Shown: positions 15,790 through 24,135, counted from the first letter of the stretch. The stretch is DNA of 55,768 nt from an uncultured Pseudomonadota bacterium (GCA_913060515.1 CAJXRZ010000038.1:1-55768); one strand, 5' to 3'. Translations and numbers: made by a program. The notes: a model not told the origin generated them from the letters alone.

Positions 15790-17249
15790 CAGTAGGCCTC
15801 GAAGGCGGCATCGCGCATCAGAACGGTGAGCACGGCTGCGTCCGCACTTTGGGTGTCGGACTGGGCCAAGACGGCGGCATGGAGCGCTTCCAGGTCCTGC
15901 AACTCCTCGGGTGTGGGGCGCTCGGCAAGCAGTCGCCAGTGCCACTGGGCGATGTCGATGGGGCCCTGGCTGGCAGCGGAGCGCGCCGCTCTCTCACCCA
16001 AGCGCTGGATGACCAGGCTGCGGGTCAGGCCCGGGACCGCTTGGGGACCCTTGACCTGTTCGCCGTCTACACCGCCTGTGAGCTGGCGCAGACCACCTTC
16101 ATCCAGGTCCAGCATGGGTGTGCCGTCCTGGGTCCAAGAGAATCCTGTGGCCTGGAGCAGGGCGCTGTCCAGCTGTTGCGGTGTGAGCAGGCGGACCTCC
16201 TGGGCACCGTACTCCGGCGAGGCCAGCAGCTCCGGCAGCCACTCCAAGACCACGCCCTGGTAGCTGGCGCCCAGCGAGGCCTGCTCCTCTCGGGTGATGG
16301 GTCTGCGGATCAGGGCCTCGGAGAAGCGCTCTACGGCGCAGTCGTCAAAGCGTGGGTCGGCTGCGATGGCTTGACCCAGGGCTTCGGGTCCAGAGACCGG
16401 GATGCCGTACCAGGCGGGCTCTACCCCCAGATAGCGGTCGTAGAGCAGCTCACGCTCGGGGTGGTAGTTGGCGTGTTCCACCTCGGAGTACTCAATGACA
16501 GTCCAGAACCCGAAGAGCGCGGCTGCGGCGGGATCCAGAGCGGCGTGGCAGGTGATGCAGGCCGGGTCGGTCTGAACGGCGTTCTCCACATCTTCGCTGG
16601 CGGACTCGCCCAGGGAGACGGGCCGGGAGAGGATGTCGTGGCACACCAGCAAGCGGCTGATGGCGGCGATGCGTCGGCGGTTCATGTTGGAGACATCGGT
16701 GTCGTAGCGCCACCAGAGACCGTTGGTGCTCAGCACGCCGGCGTGGGGGCGGCCGTCTTGGTACAGCGCCGGCACCCAGCCCTCGCCGCTCTCCAAGGGC
16801 TCCAATCCCCAGATCTCCTGAAGCATGGGATTGGCCAAGGTGTACTCCGCCTGCACGACCTGGCTCCAGGGCTGCCCGGTGGCCACCACATGGGCCGCGA
16901 TGCGCAGGGGCTCCTCGCCGACGCTGCGCTCGAAGGCGTACTCCTGGTCCTCCAGATCGTAGTCCCAGGCCTCGATGGGGAAGGCCTCCACCCGGGTGTG
17001 CCACTGCTCTCCCAGCATCAGGACCAGGCGTTCTTGAAAGGCGGGCTCCACCAGCCACTGTTGGAGGGTCTCTTGGACCAGCTCCGGCTGCGCCTCTGCA
17101 GCATCCAGCTCCGCCACCGAGGGCAGTACGCCGCGCAGATCCAGGCTGGCCCGTCGCAGCAGTCGAGGCGCGGAGATCTGAGGAATGACCTGGGCTTCAA
17201 CGGGATCAGGCTCCGGCGTGCAGCCTGAGAGCGCCAGGAAGAGCAGCAT
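15789..17249 (-). CDS. DUF1549/DUF1588-like lipoprotein with one CxxCH motif
   Basis: An exported protein of about 486 residues and the usual companion of DUF1501 or DUF1800 proteins. The N-terminus MLLFLALSGC is a short lipoprotein signal. LLRRASLDLRGVLPSVAELD is the DUF1549-like opening. CITCHAALDPAAAALFGF carries a CxxCH motif in the position of the DUF1588-type signature, so a haem or structural cysteine pair is possible; only one such motif is seen. The start may be ATG 17249 or the GTG three bases upstream (17252); both overlap the TGA of the upstream gene. It is coupled with its neighbours in a three-gene minus-strand operon. Function is unknown. Confidence 0.82.
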   Translation of the reverse strand: MLLFLALSGCTPEPDPVEAQVIPQISAPRLLRRASLDLRGVLPSVAELDAAEAQPELVQETLQQWLVEPAFQERLVLMLGEQWHTRVEAFPIEAWDYDLEDQEYAFERSVGEEPLRIAAHVVATGQPWSQVVQAEYTLANPMLQEIWGLEPLESGEGWVPALYQDGRPHAGVLSTNGLWWRYDTDVSNMNRRRIAAISRLLVCHDILSRPVSLGESASEDVENAVQTDPACITCHAALDPAAAALFGFWTVIEYSEVEHANYHPERELLYDRYLGVEPAWYGIPVSGPEALGQAIAADPRFDDCAVERFSEALIRRPITREEQASLGASYQGVVLEWLPELLASPEYGAQEVRLLTPQQLDSALLQATGFSWTQDGTPMLDLDEGGLRQLTGGVDGEQVKGPQAVPGLTRSLVIQRLGERAARSAASQGPIDIAQWHWRLLAERPTPEELQDLEALHAAVLAQSDTQSADAAVLTVLMRDAAFEAY

Positions 17250-18028
17250 CACGGCATGCTCCAGTCGGGGTCCATCAGGGGGCCTTCAAGGGCATCCAGC
17301 AGGGGGCTGGGATCCAGGCAAGCCTCTCCCAGATCTTGGCCTTCAAAGCGCAGGGTGCCGCAGCCGCTGCAGTCCAACTCCGTGCGGTACCAGCGCTTGT
17401 CGGGACCTCGCATGGAGAAGGTGCCTTGGCCCAGTGGGCAGGCGGCGTCTCGGCTCAAGGAGAGCTCGAGGATTCCTTCGGCCAGGGTCATACCGCCTGA
17501 GACCTGGAAGACCCCTTGATTTTGGGCGCCACTCAGGGCAACCGAGATGCCTTGGCTGGTCGCCGGTCGACCGGACCAGTTGATCGAGCCCAGCCACCTG
17601 AACTGAGCGGCGCCTTCGGCGAAGGTTATCTCCCAGCCGGCTCCCCAGTCCAAGGTGTTTCCAAGCGTGTCTCGGATCAGAAAGTCTCCGGCCAGGCTCT
17701 TGTAGACTTGGCCCTCGCGAGACTCATCGAAGTAGTCGCTGACCCCCGAGAAGTACATGCCACCGTCGGTCTCGCAGCCGTAGACCGCGTTGTCCTTGAT
17801 GCTGTTGCCCAGCCCAGGGCAGTCCGAGGTGCCTTGTGCCATCAGGTCCAAGTAGTCTTGGGTCAGGTGGTCCAAGCGGGGCATTGGCGCCTGCATGACG
17901 GACTGGGCGGCCTGTTCCACGTCCTCGGCGGACCACTGGGGCACGGCTGGTTCTTGGACCACGGCCGAGTTGGTGTCCATGGCCTCCTGGGCGGGTTCCG
18001 GCGTGCATGCATGGAGGAGGAGCCACAT
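17249..18028 (-). CDS. Lipoprotein of unknown function, first gene of the DUF1501 operon
   Basis: A 259-residue predicted lipoprotein beginning MWLLLHACTPEPAQE, with Cys at position 8. The ATG at 18028 is chosen because it gives this lipobox; upstream sequence in the frame is low-complexity. The mature part has several Cys residues (for example the CPGLGNSIKDNAVYGC segment and LDCSGCGT) and a beta-rich C-terminal half with repeated aromatic and Gly residues (FRWLGSINWSGRP). No known family was recognised. Its stop overlaps the start of the DUF1549-like gene, so it is probably a subunit or accessory of the same exported system. Confidence 0.75.
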   Translation of the reverse strand: MWLLLHACTPEPAQEAMDTNSAVVQEPAVPQWSAEDVEQAAQSVMQAPMPRLDHLTQDYLDLMAQGTSDCPGLGNSIKDNAVYGCETDGGMYFSGVSDYFDESREGQVYKSLAGDFLIRDTLGNTLDWGAGWEITFAEGAAQFRWLGSINWSGRPATSQGISVALSGAQNQGVFQVSGGMTLAEGILELSLSRDAACPLGQGTFSMRGPDKRWYRTELDCSGCGTLRFEGQDLGEACLDPSPLLDALEGPLMDPDWSMP

Positions 18029-18122
18029 CTTGGGCAGTGTAGCGGACCCTGGAGCGATTCCAAGTTTCGCGGACGGTGAGCCCGTCCCACGGTAGGGTGG
18101 CTGAAAGCCTTTCGGAGCCTCC

Positions 18123-19478
18123 ATGACCACGCGCGCCCTCCTCTTGCTCTCCCTCGCTACCTTGGTGGCCTGCTCTGATCCCGGCCTCGGCGATCTCGAC
18201 GGCGACGGCTTTGACGTTAGCGTGGACTGTGATGACGAGGATGCGGACATCAACCCTGACGCGGAGGAGGTCTGCGATGAAGTGGACAACAACTGCAACG
18301 GTGAAGTGGACGAAGGCGCCTTGCTCGAGTTCTTCATCGACAGCGACTTCGACGGCTATGGAACGGGCGATGCCGCCTTGGCTTGTGTGGCGCCCGGTGG
18401 ATTCACCGCGCTGGGCGGGGACTGCAACGACTCCAACGCGGCCATCAACCCCGACGCCGTCGAGGTCTGTGATCTGGACGACAACAACTGTGATGGCCAA
18501 GACGATGAAGGGGTGACCACCACCTACTACCGGGACACGGACCGGGACGGCTACGGGGTGGACGACGACACCATCCAGGCCTGTGAGCTGATCAATGGCT
18601 TTGCAGAGGTTGGCGGGGATTGCGATGACAACGCCTCGCAGGTCTACCCCTCAGCGCCGCTCAAGTGCGATGGCCGGGACGCGGACTGCGACGGCAACAT
18701 CGACAACGACGCGGACATGGACGGCTACTCCGATGCGGAGTGCGGGGGCTTGGATTGCGACGACAACGACCCGGCCAACTTTGATGACTGCACCCCAGGC
18801 TTGGAGCCCGGCAGCCCTGGCGTGGACTGCATGGACATCATCACCGTCGACCCCACGGCGCCATCTGGCACCTATTGGCTGGACCCCAACGGTGGAGACC
18901 CCAAAGACTCCTTCCAGGCCATGTGCGACATGGAGACGGACGGGGGTGGGTGGACCATCACCTACCGGGTGGACGCGGAGCACTTCGACGGCGAATACGC
19001 CAACAACGTCCAGGAGAATCTGACGGCGCCCACCGGGTTGAACAGCCAGTCCGACATTTGGAACGCGGAGAAGGTCATGAAGGTCAGCGAGCTGCTCTAC
19101 GCCTGCACCACCCAGGACGACGCGGCCAGCCACTACTGGACCTACACCGACACCAGCCCCCACACTTGGTTCACCGATACAATCGGCAACTACAACTACC
19201 AGTACATCGACAGCACTGGGACCAACAGCACCGATGCCACCTGCATGTCGACCCACAACAGCAGCAGCTACGGCTTTGTGGTGATCGAAGCGGACAGCTG
19301 TGGTTCCTGCAACACCATGCTCTACGGCATGTACCACTACCCCACGAGCACCGGCTGCAACTCCACCAGCACCACCTACGGCACGCACCCCAGCGGCTGG
19401 GATTCGCGCACCATTCAGTACCCGATCTGCGGCGGGGAGCAGACCTCCAACGGCAAGTTCTGGATGGCCGTGCGCTGA
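18123..19478 (+). CDS. MopE-repeat lipoprotein with C-terminal fibrinogen-like domain
   Basis: A 451-residue secreted lipoprotein (MTTRALLLLSLATLVAC). Residues about 20-225 hold four acidic repeats of the type DCDDxDxxINPxAxExCDxxDNNCxGxxDEG, the putative metal-binding motif found in MopE and many myxobacterial surface proteins. The Cys and Asp spacing suggests disulfide-tied calcium or copper loops. From about 238 (DCMDIITVDPTAPSGTYWLDPNGG) there is a fibrinogen C-terminal-like domain with MCDMETDGGGWTITYR, the classic CDMxTDGGGWTxxQ signature. It is Thr/Ser/Tyr-rich to the end (CGGEQTSNGKFWMAVR). It is probably a surface adhesin or glycan-binding protein. It is divergent from the minus-strand lipoprotein operon, with about 94 bases between them. 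Confidence 0.88.
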   Translation: MTTRALLLLSLATLVACSDPGLGDLDGDGFDVSVDCDDEDADINPDAEEVCDEVDNNCNGEVDEGALLEFFIDSDFDGYGTGDAALACVAPGGFTALGGDCNDSNAAINPDAVEVCDLDDNNCDGQDDEGVTTTYYRDTDRDGYGVDDDTIQACELINGFAEVGGDCDDNASQVYPSAPLKCDGRDADCDGNIDNDADMDGYSDAECGGLDCDDNDPANFDDCTPGLEPGSPGVDCMDIITVDPTAPSGTYWLDPNGGDPKDSFQAMCDMETDGGGWTITYRVDAEHFDGEYANNVQENLTAPTGLNSQSDIWNAEKVMKVSELLYACTTQDDAASHYWTYTDTSPHTWFTDTIGNYNYQYIDSTGTNSTDATCMSTHNSSSYGFVVIEADSCGSCNTMLYGMYHYPTSTGCNSTSTTYGTHPSGWDSRTIQYPICGGEQTSNGKFWMAVR

Positions 19479-19489
19479 GTCCTGTTTGA

Positions 19490-19506
19490 AAGGGAGATTT
19501 TCCCTT
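19490..19506 (+). terminator. Short hairpin after the MopE-fibrinogen gene
   Basis: AAGGGA (19490-19495) pairs with TCCCTT (19501-19506) around a 5-base loop, 12 bases after the TGA. A T-rich stretch lies inside the loop rather than after the stem. It is a weak intrinsic-terminator candidate, or a leader element of the next gene. Confidence 0.35.
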
Positions 19507-19556
19507 GAATAGCCGGACCCGATGCACGTTCTTTGGGTCCGCCTTTGGAGTGCACG

Positions 19557-20420
19557 ATGCTCGCGCTGTTTTTGTTTCTGTTTTCCTCTGTCTCTCTCGC
19601 TGGTGGTCTGGACGACTACAAGGACCAGAAGCACGGGGAGAGCACCAAGGTCACGAACGAGACCTGTGAGTCCGAGTACATCAAGCGCTGCAAGAGCGAG
19701 TGCGCCAAGGGCGAGAAGAGCTGCTTTGCCGAGTGCAAGCAGGAGGCGCCGGGCTTCTGTGAGGAGCGCCGCAAGCGCAAGGCCAAGAAGACCGCTGGGG
19801 TGGTCGCCAAGGGTGGCTCAGTGGCCGCGGGCGGCGTGGCCGTGGCGACGACCAAGGCCGTGCTCAAGCGCAAGGGCGTAGAGGACACCCGGGAGGCGGG
19901 GCCCTACACCATCTACTACATGGCCCCGAGCTTGATTGCCGAGGGGGGCGGTGGTTTCCTGATGGGTGGAATCGGCGCTGGAACGGCCAACGTGCAGGCC
20001 CGCTTCGGCCCTGTCGGCGTCGGTGGCATGACCAGCTACCTGAACGACGGAAGCGACTGGCTCGCTGAGACCGACGTAGGGCCGGCGGGGTACATCGCCG
20101 GTGGCATGCTGATGTACGGCTTGCAGCCCTCGCTCTTGATCTCCCAAGGCAACGATGTGGAGACGGAGTACGGCTTTGGGGTGCGCAGCTACACCACCCT
20201 GTACGCCGGCCAGCTCATGGGCCACTTTGACCCCATGTTGGGCTACATCAACGGCCAGTGGAACTACCACCTGCGAGTGGGCGCCAGCTACCGCGTCACG
20301 CCAAAGGCCTACGTGCGCGTGAGCTACGACTACCGCGACATCGTGGATCTGAACGACCTCGACATCTCTCAGTCCAGGCTGCAGGGCGTCATGCTGACGG
20401 TGGGTGGCCGCTTCAACTGA
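19557..20420 (+). CDS. Outer-membrane beta-barrel-like protein with Cys-rich N-terminal segment
   Basis: A 287-residue protein starting at ATG 19557, six bases after TGGAG. The signal peptide is MLALFLFLFSSVSLAGG, with no basic residues. Residues about 30-65 contain six Cys within basic and acidic sequence (ETCESEYIKRCKSECAKGEK and onwards to PGFCEERR), then a KRKAKK patch and a Gly/Ala/Val-rich stretch that may be a membrane helix. The C-terminal 170 residues alternate Gly and aromatic residues in strands (YIAGGMLMYGLQPSLLI, YRVTPKAYVRVSYDYRDI) and end in VGGRFN, a typical barrel-terminal aromatic. This is consistent with a small 8-strand barrel. No specific family was recognised. Confidence 0.7.
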   Translation: MLALFLFLFSSVSLAGGLDDYKDQKHGESTKVTNETCESEYIKRCKSECAKGEKSCFAECKQEAPGFCEERRKRKAKKTAGVVAKGGSVAAGGVAVATTKAVLKRKGVEDTREAGPYTIYYMAPSLIAEGGGGFLMGGIGAGTANVQARFGPVGVGGMTSYLNDGSDWLAETDVGPAGYIAGGMLMYGLQPSLLISQGNDVETEYGFGVRSYTTLYAGQLMGHFDPMLGYINGQWNYHLRVGASYRVTPKAYVRVSYDYRDIVDLNDLDISQSRLQGVMLTVGGRFN

Positions 20421-20501
20421 GCTTAGCTGGCCAGCGCCAGGAGGCCCGGAGAGAAAGGGCAGCAGGCGCTTGGACATGGGTCCTCCTGCCGCCCACCTAT
20501 G

Positions 20502-21146
20502 TCAGTGCACCACGCCCGGCCCCCAGAGTGCCTCGAGACGGGCATCGCGACCGCAGCCCTTGCGGTAGCGCTGGTAGCTGGTGGGGTTGGTCTTGTAGTA
20601 GTCCTGGTGGTAGTCCTCGCCGACCCAAAACACAGCTTCTGGAAGCACTTCGGTCACGATGGTCTCGTTGAGCTCGGCCGCCGCGGCCTTCTTGCTCGCC
20701 TCGAAGGCCTTGAGCTCCTCGGGGTCCGAGGTGAACACCGCGCTGCGGTACTGGTCGCCTCGGTCGCAGAACTGGCCGTTGCTCTGGGTGGGGTCGATGT
20801 TGTGCCAGTAGACCTCCAGCAGCTCGGCGTAGCTCACAACGGTGGGGTCGTAGACCACCCGGTTGGCCTCGTAGTGGGTGGTGCGGTGGTAGCCCACGTC
20901 CTCGTAGGTGGGGTGCAGCTCCTTGCCGCCGGTGTAGCCACTGGTCACGGTGGCCACGCCCTTGACCGCCTCCAGGGGGCCTTCCATGCACCAGAAACAG
21001 CCGCCGGCAAAGACCGCGACCTCCATCCCCGGAGGGGGCGGTGGGGCGGCTTGGGTGCCAGTCTCAGCAGTGCGCACGGTGGCGCCTTCCTTGGCGTTGA
21101 CGTCCATGCTCATGCAGGCCAGGGAAGTGAGGAGGGCGAGAATCAT
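20502..21146 (-). CDS. msrA: Peptide methionine sulfoxide reductase A, exported lipoprotein
   Basis: A 214-residue MsrA that reduces methionine-S-sulfoxide in proteins. The catalytic motif GCFWCMEGP has C50 as nucleophile, and an adjacent C53 where many homologues have Gly. Family segments VTSGYTGG, THYEANRVVYDP, VYWHNIDPTQSNGQFCDRGDQYRS and DYHQDYYKTNP are all present. The N-terminus MILALLTSLACM gives a short lipoprotein signal and a Pro-rich linker, so the enzyme should act in the envelope, where it would depend on an exported thiol donor. It is divergently arranged with the rhodanese gene. Msr repair of secreted proteins is the likely role. Confidence 0.95.
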   Translation of the reverse strand: MILALLTSLACMSMDVNAKEGATVRTAETGTQAAPPPPPGMEVAVFAGGCFWCMEGPLEAVKGVATVTSGYTGGKELHPTYEDVGYHRTTHYEANRVVYDPTVVSYAELLEVYWHNIDPTQSNGQFCDRGDQYRSAVFTSDPEELKAFEASKKAAAAELNETIVTEVLPEAVFWVGEDYHQDYYKTNPTSYQRYRKGCGRDARLEALWGPGVVH

Positions 21147-21212
21147 GGGGAGAACTCCTTGCTGTAGTCTCTATGCCTCGAGCCCCCAAACAGTCGCAGG
21201 CGGTGACCTTTG

Positions 21213-22019
21213 ATGACGGGTGTCTTCATCTCTCCAGAGCGTGCGCAAGCGCTGATACAAGGCGGCGCTGCGCCCATTGACGCCCGCAGCAAGAGCGCGC
21301 GGATTCATCGGCGCATTCCCGGATCTGGGTCTCTGAAGTGGTTGTCGCATCGCGCCGGGGCAGGCCGAACGGGGTTGCTCAGCGAGGGCTTGCCCAGCCT
21401 GGCCCAGGCCATCGCGGCCGCCGGCGTCTCGGCCAGCCGTCCAGTGGTGGTCTACGGAGAGGCGGACAAGGCTTGGGGAGAGGAGGGACGCATCTTCTGG
21501 ATGCTGGAGCACCTGGGCCATGGCCAAGTGCACATCGTGGACGGGGGCGTCCAGGCTTGGGAGGCGGCGGGGCTGCCCATGAAACGCCTGACCTCGCCGG
21601 CGCAGAGGGGCGACTTTGAGCCCCAGTGGGGCCAGGGGCGCGCGCGGGTGGAGCAAGTGATCTTGGCCCAACAGGCGGCTCCCCACTCTCTCTGGGACTG
21701 TAGGACGCAGGAGGAGTTCGAAGGAGCCACGCCCTTTGGCGAGGCCAGAGGAGGCCACATCCCAGGCGCCCGCCACGTGTTCTGGAAGGCGCTCATGGAT
21801 GATGCAGGCAGGCTGCTGCCGGAGCAGGAACTGCGTACCTTGCTCCGGGGCTTTGAAGAGCCGGTGCTCCCCATGTGTACCGGGGGCGTTCGAGCGGGAT
21901 TCTGCTATGCCGTGTTGCGGGAGTTGGGCATGGAGACAGCGCTCTACGACGGCTCAATGTGGGAGTGGGCCAAGCGCTCGGAGCTGCCCGTCACATCAGG
22001 ACCAGACGGGCCACGATGA
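21213..22019 (+). CDS. Two-domain rhodanese / mercaptopyruvate sulfurtransferase
   Basis: A 268-residue sulfurtransferase with two rhodanese domains. The N-terminal non-catalytic domain has PIDARSKSARIHRRIPGS and IVDGGVQAWEAAGLP. The C-terminal domain has SLWDCRTQEEFEG, GHIPGARHVFW and the active loop MCTGGVRAG with catalytic C222. The CTGGVRAG loop is closer to thiosulfate sulfurtransferases than to the CGSGVTA loop of mercaptopyruvate enzymes. The ATG at 21213 is chosen over the TTG three bases earlier. The 3' end overlaps a small minus-strand membrane-protein gene by about 29 bases. It probably serves in sulfane-sulfur handling or cyanide detoxification. Confidence 0.9.
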   Translation: MTGVFISPERAQALIQGGAAPIDARSKSARIHRRIPGSGSLKWLSHRAGAGRTGLLSEGLPSLAQAIAAAGVSASRPVVVYGEADKAWGEEGRIFWMLEHLGHGQVHIVDGGVQAWEAAGLPMKRLTSPAQRGDFEPQWGQGRARVEQVILAQQAAPHSLWDCRTQEEFEGATPFGEARGGHIPGARHVFWKALMDDAGRLLPEQELRTLLRGFEEPVLPMCTGGVRAGFCYAVLRELGMETALYDGSMWEWAKRSELPVTSGPDGPR

Positions 22020-22104
22020 TGCCCATCAGCACCAGGACCACGATGGCCACCGAGACCGCCAGTACCGGGACTGGGCTGCGGCTCTGACGCGGGGGCTTGG
22101 GCAT
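21991..22104 (-). CDS. 37-residue single-helix membrane protein
   Basis: A small open frame beginning MPKPPRQSRSPVPVLAVSVA. It has a basic, Pro-rich N-terminus followed by one long hydrophobic helix rich in Val, Leu and Ile (about residues 13-36). The ATG at 22104 follows TAAGAGA on the minus strand and lies 5 bases after the stop of the TPR membrane protein, so the two are likely co-translated. The sequence matches no family I know. The frame is supported by composition and spacing only; it overlaps the convergent rhodanese end. Confidence 0.5.
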   Translation of the reverse strand: MPKPPRQSRSPVPVLAVSVAIVVLVLMGIIVARLVLM

Positions 22105-22109
22105 TTCTC

Positions 22110-22610
22110 TTAGGACGCCATGAAGGCGGCTCCGCCGACGCACATCGCGGTCAGCACCACAAGGATTCCGATGGCGACGGGCACTGCGAGAAGCAGCCCA
22201 GTGCCGCGAATGGGGGCTGTGCCGGGGGTCGGAAGCGCCACACCGCGGTTGGCCTGGGCCAGGGCCTCCTGGGCCTCCTGGATGTTGTCGTCCACCATGG
22301 AGGGGTTCGCGCCCTTCGCCTTGGCGCTGACGTAGGACTTGATGGCCTCGGAGTATTCGCCCTTGAAGAAGTAGCAGGCGCCGATCTGTCCCAGGCAGGT
22401 GCCCAGCTCTTCGGGATGCTGGACGCCGATGGCCCGGTAAGCCGAGATGCAGTCGTCGAAGCGCTGGCTGGTGAGCAGCAGCGCCGCAGCGTTGATCTTG
22501 GCGCCCACCGCGTCGGTGTCCAGGTGCGGCATCAGCTCGGCTTGCACCCGGGCAGCTTCTTCCAGGGACATGCCGCCCGGTCCGACGAAGCCTGCGTGGT
22601 TCTTGCTCAT
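22110..22610 (-). CDS. TPR-like protein with C-terminal membrane anchor
   Basis: A 166-residue protein starting at ATG 22610 behind AGGAGT. Residues about 15-110 form helical TPR-like repeats (AAALLLTSQRFDDCISAYRAIG, LGQIGACYFFKGEYSEAIKSY). A Pro/Gly linker follows, then one C-terminal transmembrane helix (about 140-162, GLLLAVPVAIGILVVLTAMC). This tail-anchored topology puts the TPR part in the cytoplasm, where it could act as a scaffold. No partner is known, apart from the 37-residue membrane protein encoded immediately downstream. Confidence 0.72.
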   Translation of the reverse strand: MSKNHAGFVGPGGMSLEEAARVQAELMPHLDTDAVGAKINAAALLLTSQRFDDCISAYRAIGVQHPEELGTCLGQIGACYFFKGEYSEAIKSYVSAKAKGANPSMVDDNIQEAQEALAQANRGVALPTPGTAPIRGTGLLLAVPVAIGILVVLTAMCVGGAAFMAS

Positions 22611-22685
22611 GCTCACTCCTGTACGCAGAGTCATGCCGCGGGAGAGCCGCCAACGCAAGGCCTGACCCCTGGGGAACTAGGCTGG

Positions 22686-24029
22686 ATGGAGCATCCCTTG
22701 GCCTACACCCCCCCGCCTTCCAAATTCTCGCGCTTGGCCCGAATCGGTCGCCTGACCTCCAAGGTCGGCGGCAGCTACCTGGGTCAGAAGGTCAAAGGGG
22801 TCTTTCAGAAAGAGGAAGACCGCGCCCGGGACACCCGTCAGATGCAGGTCGAGGGAGCGCAGCGGGTGGCAAAGGCCATGGGCCAGCTCAAAGGGGCGGC
22901 CATGAAAGTAGGCCAACAGATGGCCCAGGTCGTCGATGGCATGGATCTGCCGCCCGAGGTCGGTGTGGCTCTGCGCCAGCTCAATGACAAAGCGGAGCCG
23001 GTGCCCTTCGCAGTGATTCGCGAGGAGATCGAGCGTCAGCTGGATGGCCCCATCTCCCAGCACTTTGCCAGCATCGACCCCGCACCTCTGGGGACCGCCA
23101 GCTTGGCCCAGGCCCACGCCGCCACCCTGCACGACGGCCAGCAGGTGGTGGTCAAGGTGCTGCACGAGGGCATCGAGGGCAGCGTCGACACCGACCTGGC
23201 TGCCCTGCGCAGAATTCTTATCAGTGGCCGCATTTTGAACCGGCCAAAAGCCGAGATCGACGACATCTTTGACGAGGTTCGGGATCGGCTGATGGAGGAG
23301 CTGGACTACTACCAAGAGGCGGCGAACCTGGAGTTCTTCGCTGACGCCTTCCAGGACGACCCCGACATCGTGGTGCCGCGCAGCCACCCCGCTCTCAGCA
23401 CGGAGAGGGTGCTCACCATGGACAGGCTCTCTGGGGTGCCCCTGGACGAGTTCCTAAAGACGGCGTCTCCCCAAGCCAAGCACCGCGCAGCGGTGAGCTT
23501 GGCCCGAAGCTTCTTTCGCATGACCTACGAGCTGCTGGCGCTGCACGCTGACCCCCACGAGGGCAACTACCTGTTCATGCCCGACGGACAAGTCGGCATC
23601 TTGGACTTTGGCTGCGTCAAGCGCTTCGATGAGTATTGGATGGCCGACTATGCACGCGTCGCCGAGGCCGCGATCCAGGGGGACCGAGAGGCGGTCAGCG
23701 CCGCGGTGCTCAAGATGGGGGTTCTCACTGGCCCGTCCCCGGCGGCCGAAGCGCTGCTCTGGTCCTTCACCCAGACCATCGGCAAGCCCTTCGCTGGGCC
23801 CTACAAGCTAGGGGCCATCCCGGACCCCGTCGCGGAGAAGATGCGCACATTGGGCCCCAAGTTCCTTCGGCATCCGGAGATTCAGACACCCCGAGATGTG
23901 CTCTACCTGCACCGCTCTTTGGGAGGTCTGTACAGCATTCTCTGCCGGCTAGAGGCGGAGGCGGATTGGGGGGCCATGCTCTCTCCCTGGTACAGGATGG
24001 CCATCGACCGGGCAGAAGGGCGGCCCTAA
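22686..24029 (+). CDS. ABC1/UbiB (ADCK) family atypical kinase
   Basis: A 447-residue member of the ABC1/UbiB/ADCK family. Key signatures are KVGQQMAQVVDGMDLPPEV (KxGQ motif), an Ala-rich loop at the nucleotide site (LGTASLAQAHAATLHDGQQV) in place of the Gly loop, VVKVLHEGI (ATP-binding Lys), LMEELDYYQEAANLE, LHADPHEGNYLF (catalytic Asp/Asn region) and VGILDFGCVKR (DFG). No membrane helices are seen. UbiB-family proteins support ubiquinone and lipid homeostasis by an ATPase activity. The start at ATG 22686 gives MEHPLAYTP. Its neighbours give no clear metabolic link. Confidence 0.93.
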   Translation: MEHPLAYTPPPSKFSRLARIGRLTSKVGGSYLGQKVKGVFQKEEDRARDTRQMQVEGAQRVAKAMGQLKGAAMKVGQQMAQVVDGMDLPPEVGVALRQLNDKAEPVPFAVIREEIERQLDGPISQHFASIDPAPLGTASLAQAHAATLHDGQQVVVKVLHEGIEGSVDTDLAALRRILISGRILNRPKAEIDDIFDEVRDRLMEELDYYQEAANLEFFADAFQDDPDIVVPRSHPALSTERVLTMDRLSGVPLDEFLKTASPQAKHRAAVSLARSFFRMTYELLALHADPHEGNYLFMPDGQVGILDFGCVKRFDEYWMADYARVAEAAIQGDREAVSAAVLKMGVLTGPSPAAEALLWSFTQTIGKPFAGPYKLGAIPDPVAEKMRTLGPKFLRHPEIQTPRDVLYLHRSLGGLYSILCRLEAEADWGAMLSPWYRMAIDRAEGRP

Positions 24030-24091
24030 GCAGAGAGGCGGGATGGAGATCGGGGGGGGCTGCCTGGGTCGCTGACCTGAATGTTCTTATT

Positions 24092-24110
24092 GAAAATGAC
24101 TTGCACTAGC
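24092..24110 (+). promoter_or_regulatory. Fur box 1 of the haem operon
   Basis: GAAAATGACTTGCACTAGC matches the 19-bp Fur consensus GATAATGATAATCATTATC at 12 of 19 positions. It overlaps the predicted -35 element, so iron-bound Fur should block RNA polymerase. Confidence 0.6.
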
Positions 24111-24129
24111 AAGATCCCACCGGTAAAAG
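24101..24129 (+). promoter_or_regulatory. Predicted sigma-70 promoter of the haem operon
   Basis: TTGCAC (24101-24106), a 17-bp spacer and TAAAAG (24124-24129) form a plausible vegetative promoter. The expected transcription start falls at about 24136, the first base of the GTG start of the receptor gene, which would make the message leaderless. Confidence 0.5.
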
Positions 24130-24135
24130 GGTGGC

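Noticed and set aside
15723-17228. A 501-codon plus-strand frame opposite the DUF1549-like gene
   Set aside because: Same antisense shadow pattern; the minus frame has a lipobox, CxxCH and coupled neighbours.
20426-20435. Palindrome GCTGGCCAGC between convergent genes
   Set aside because: A 10-bp palindrome without loop or T-run is expected by chance in GC-rich DNA and gives no evidence of function.
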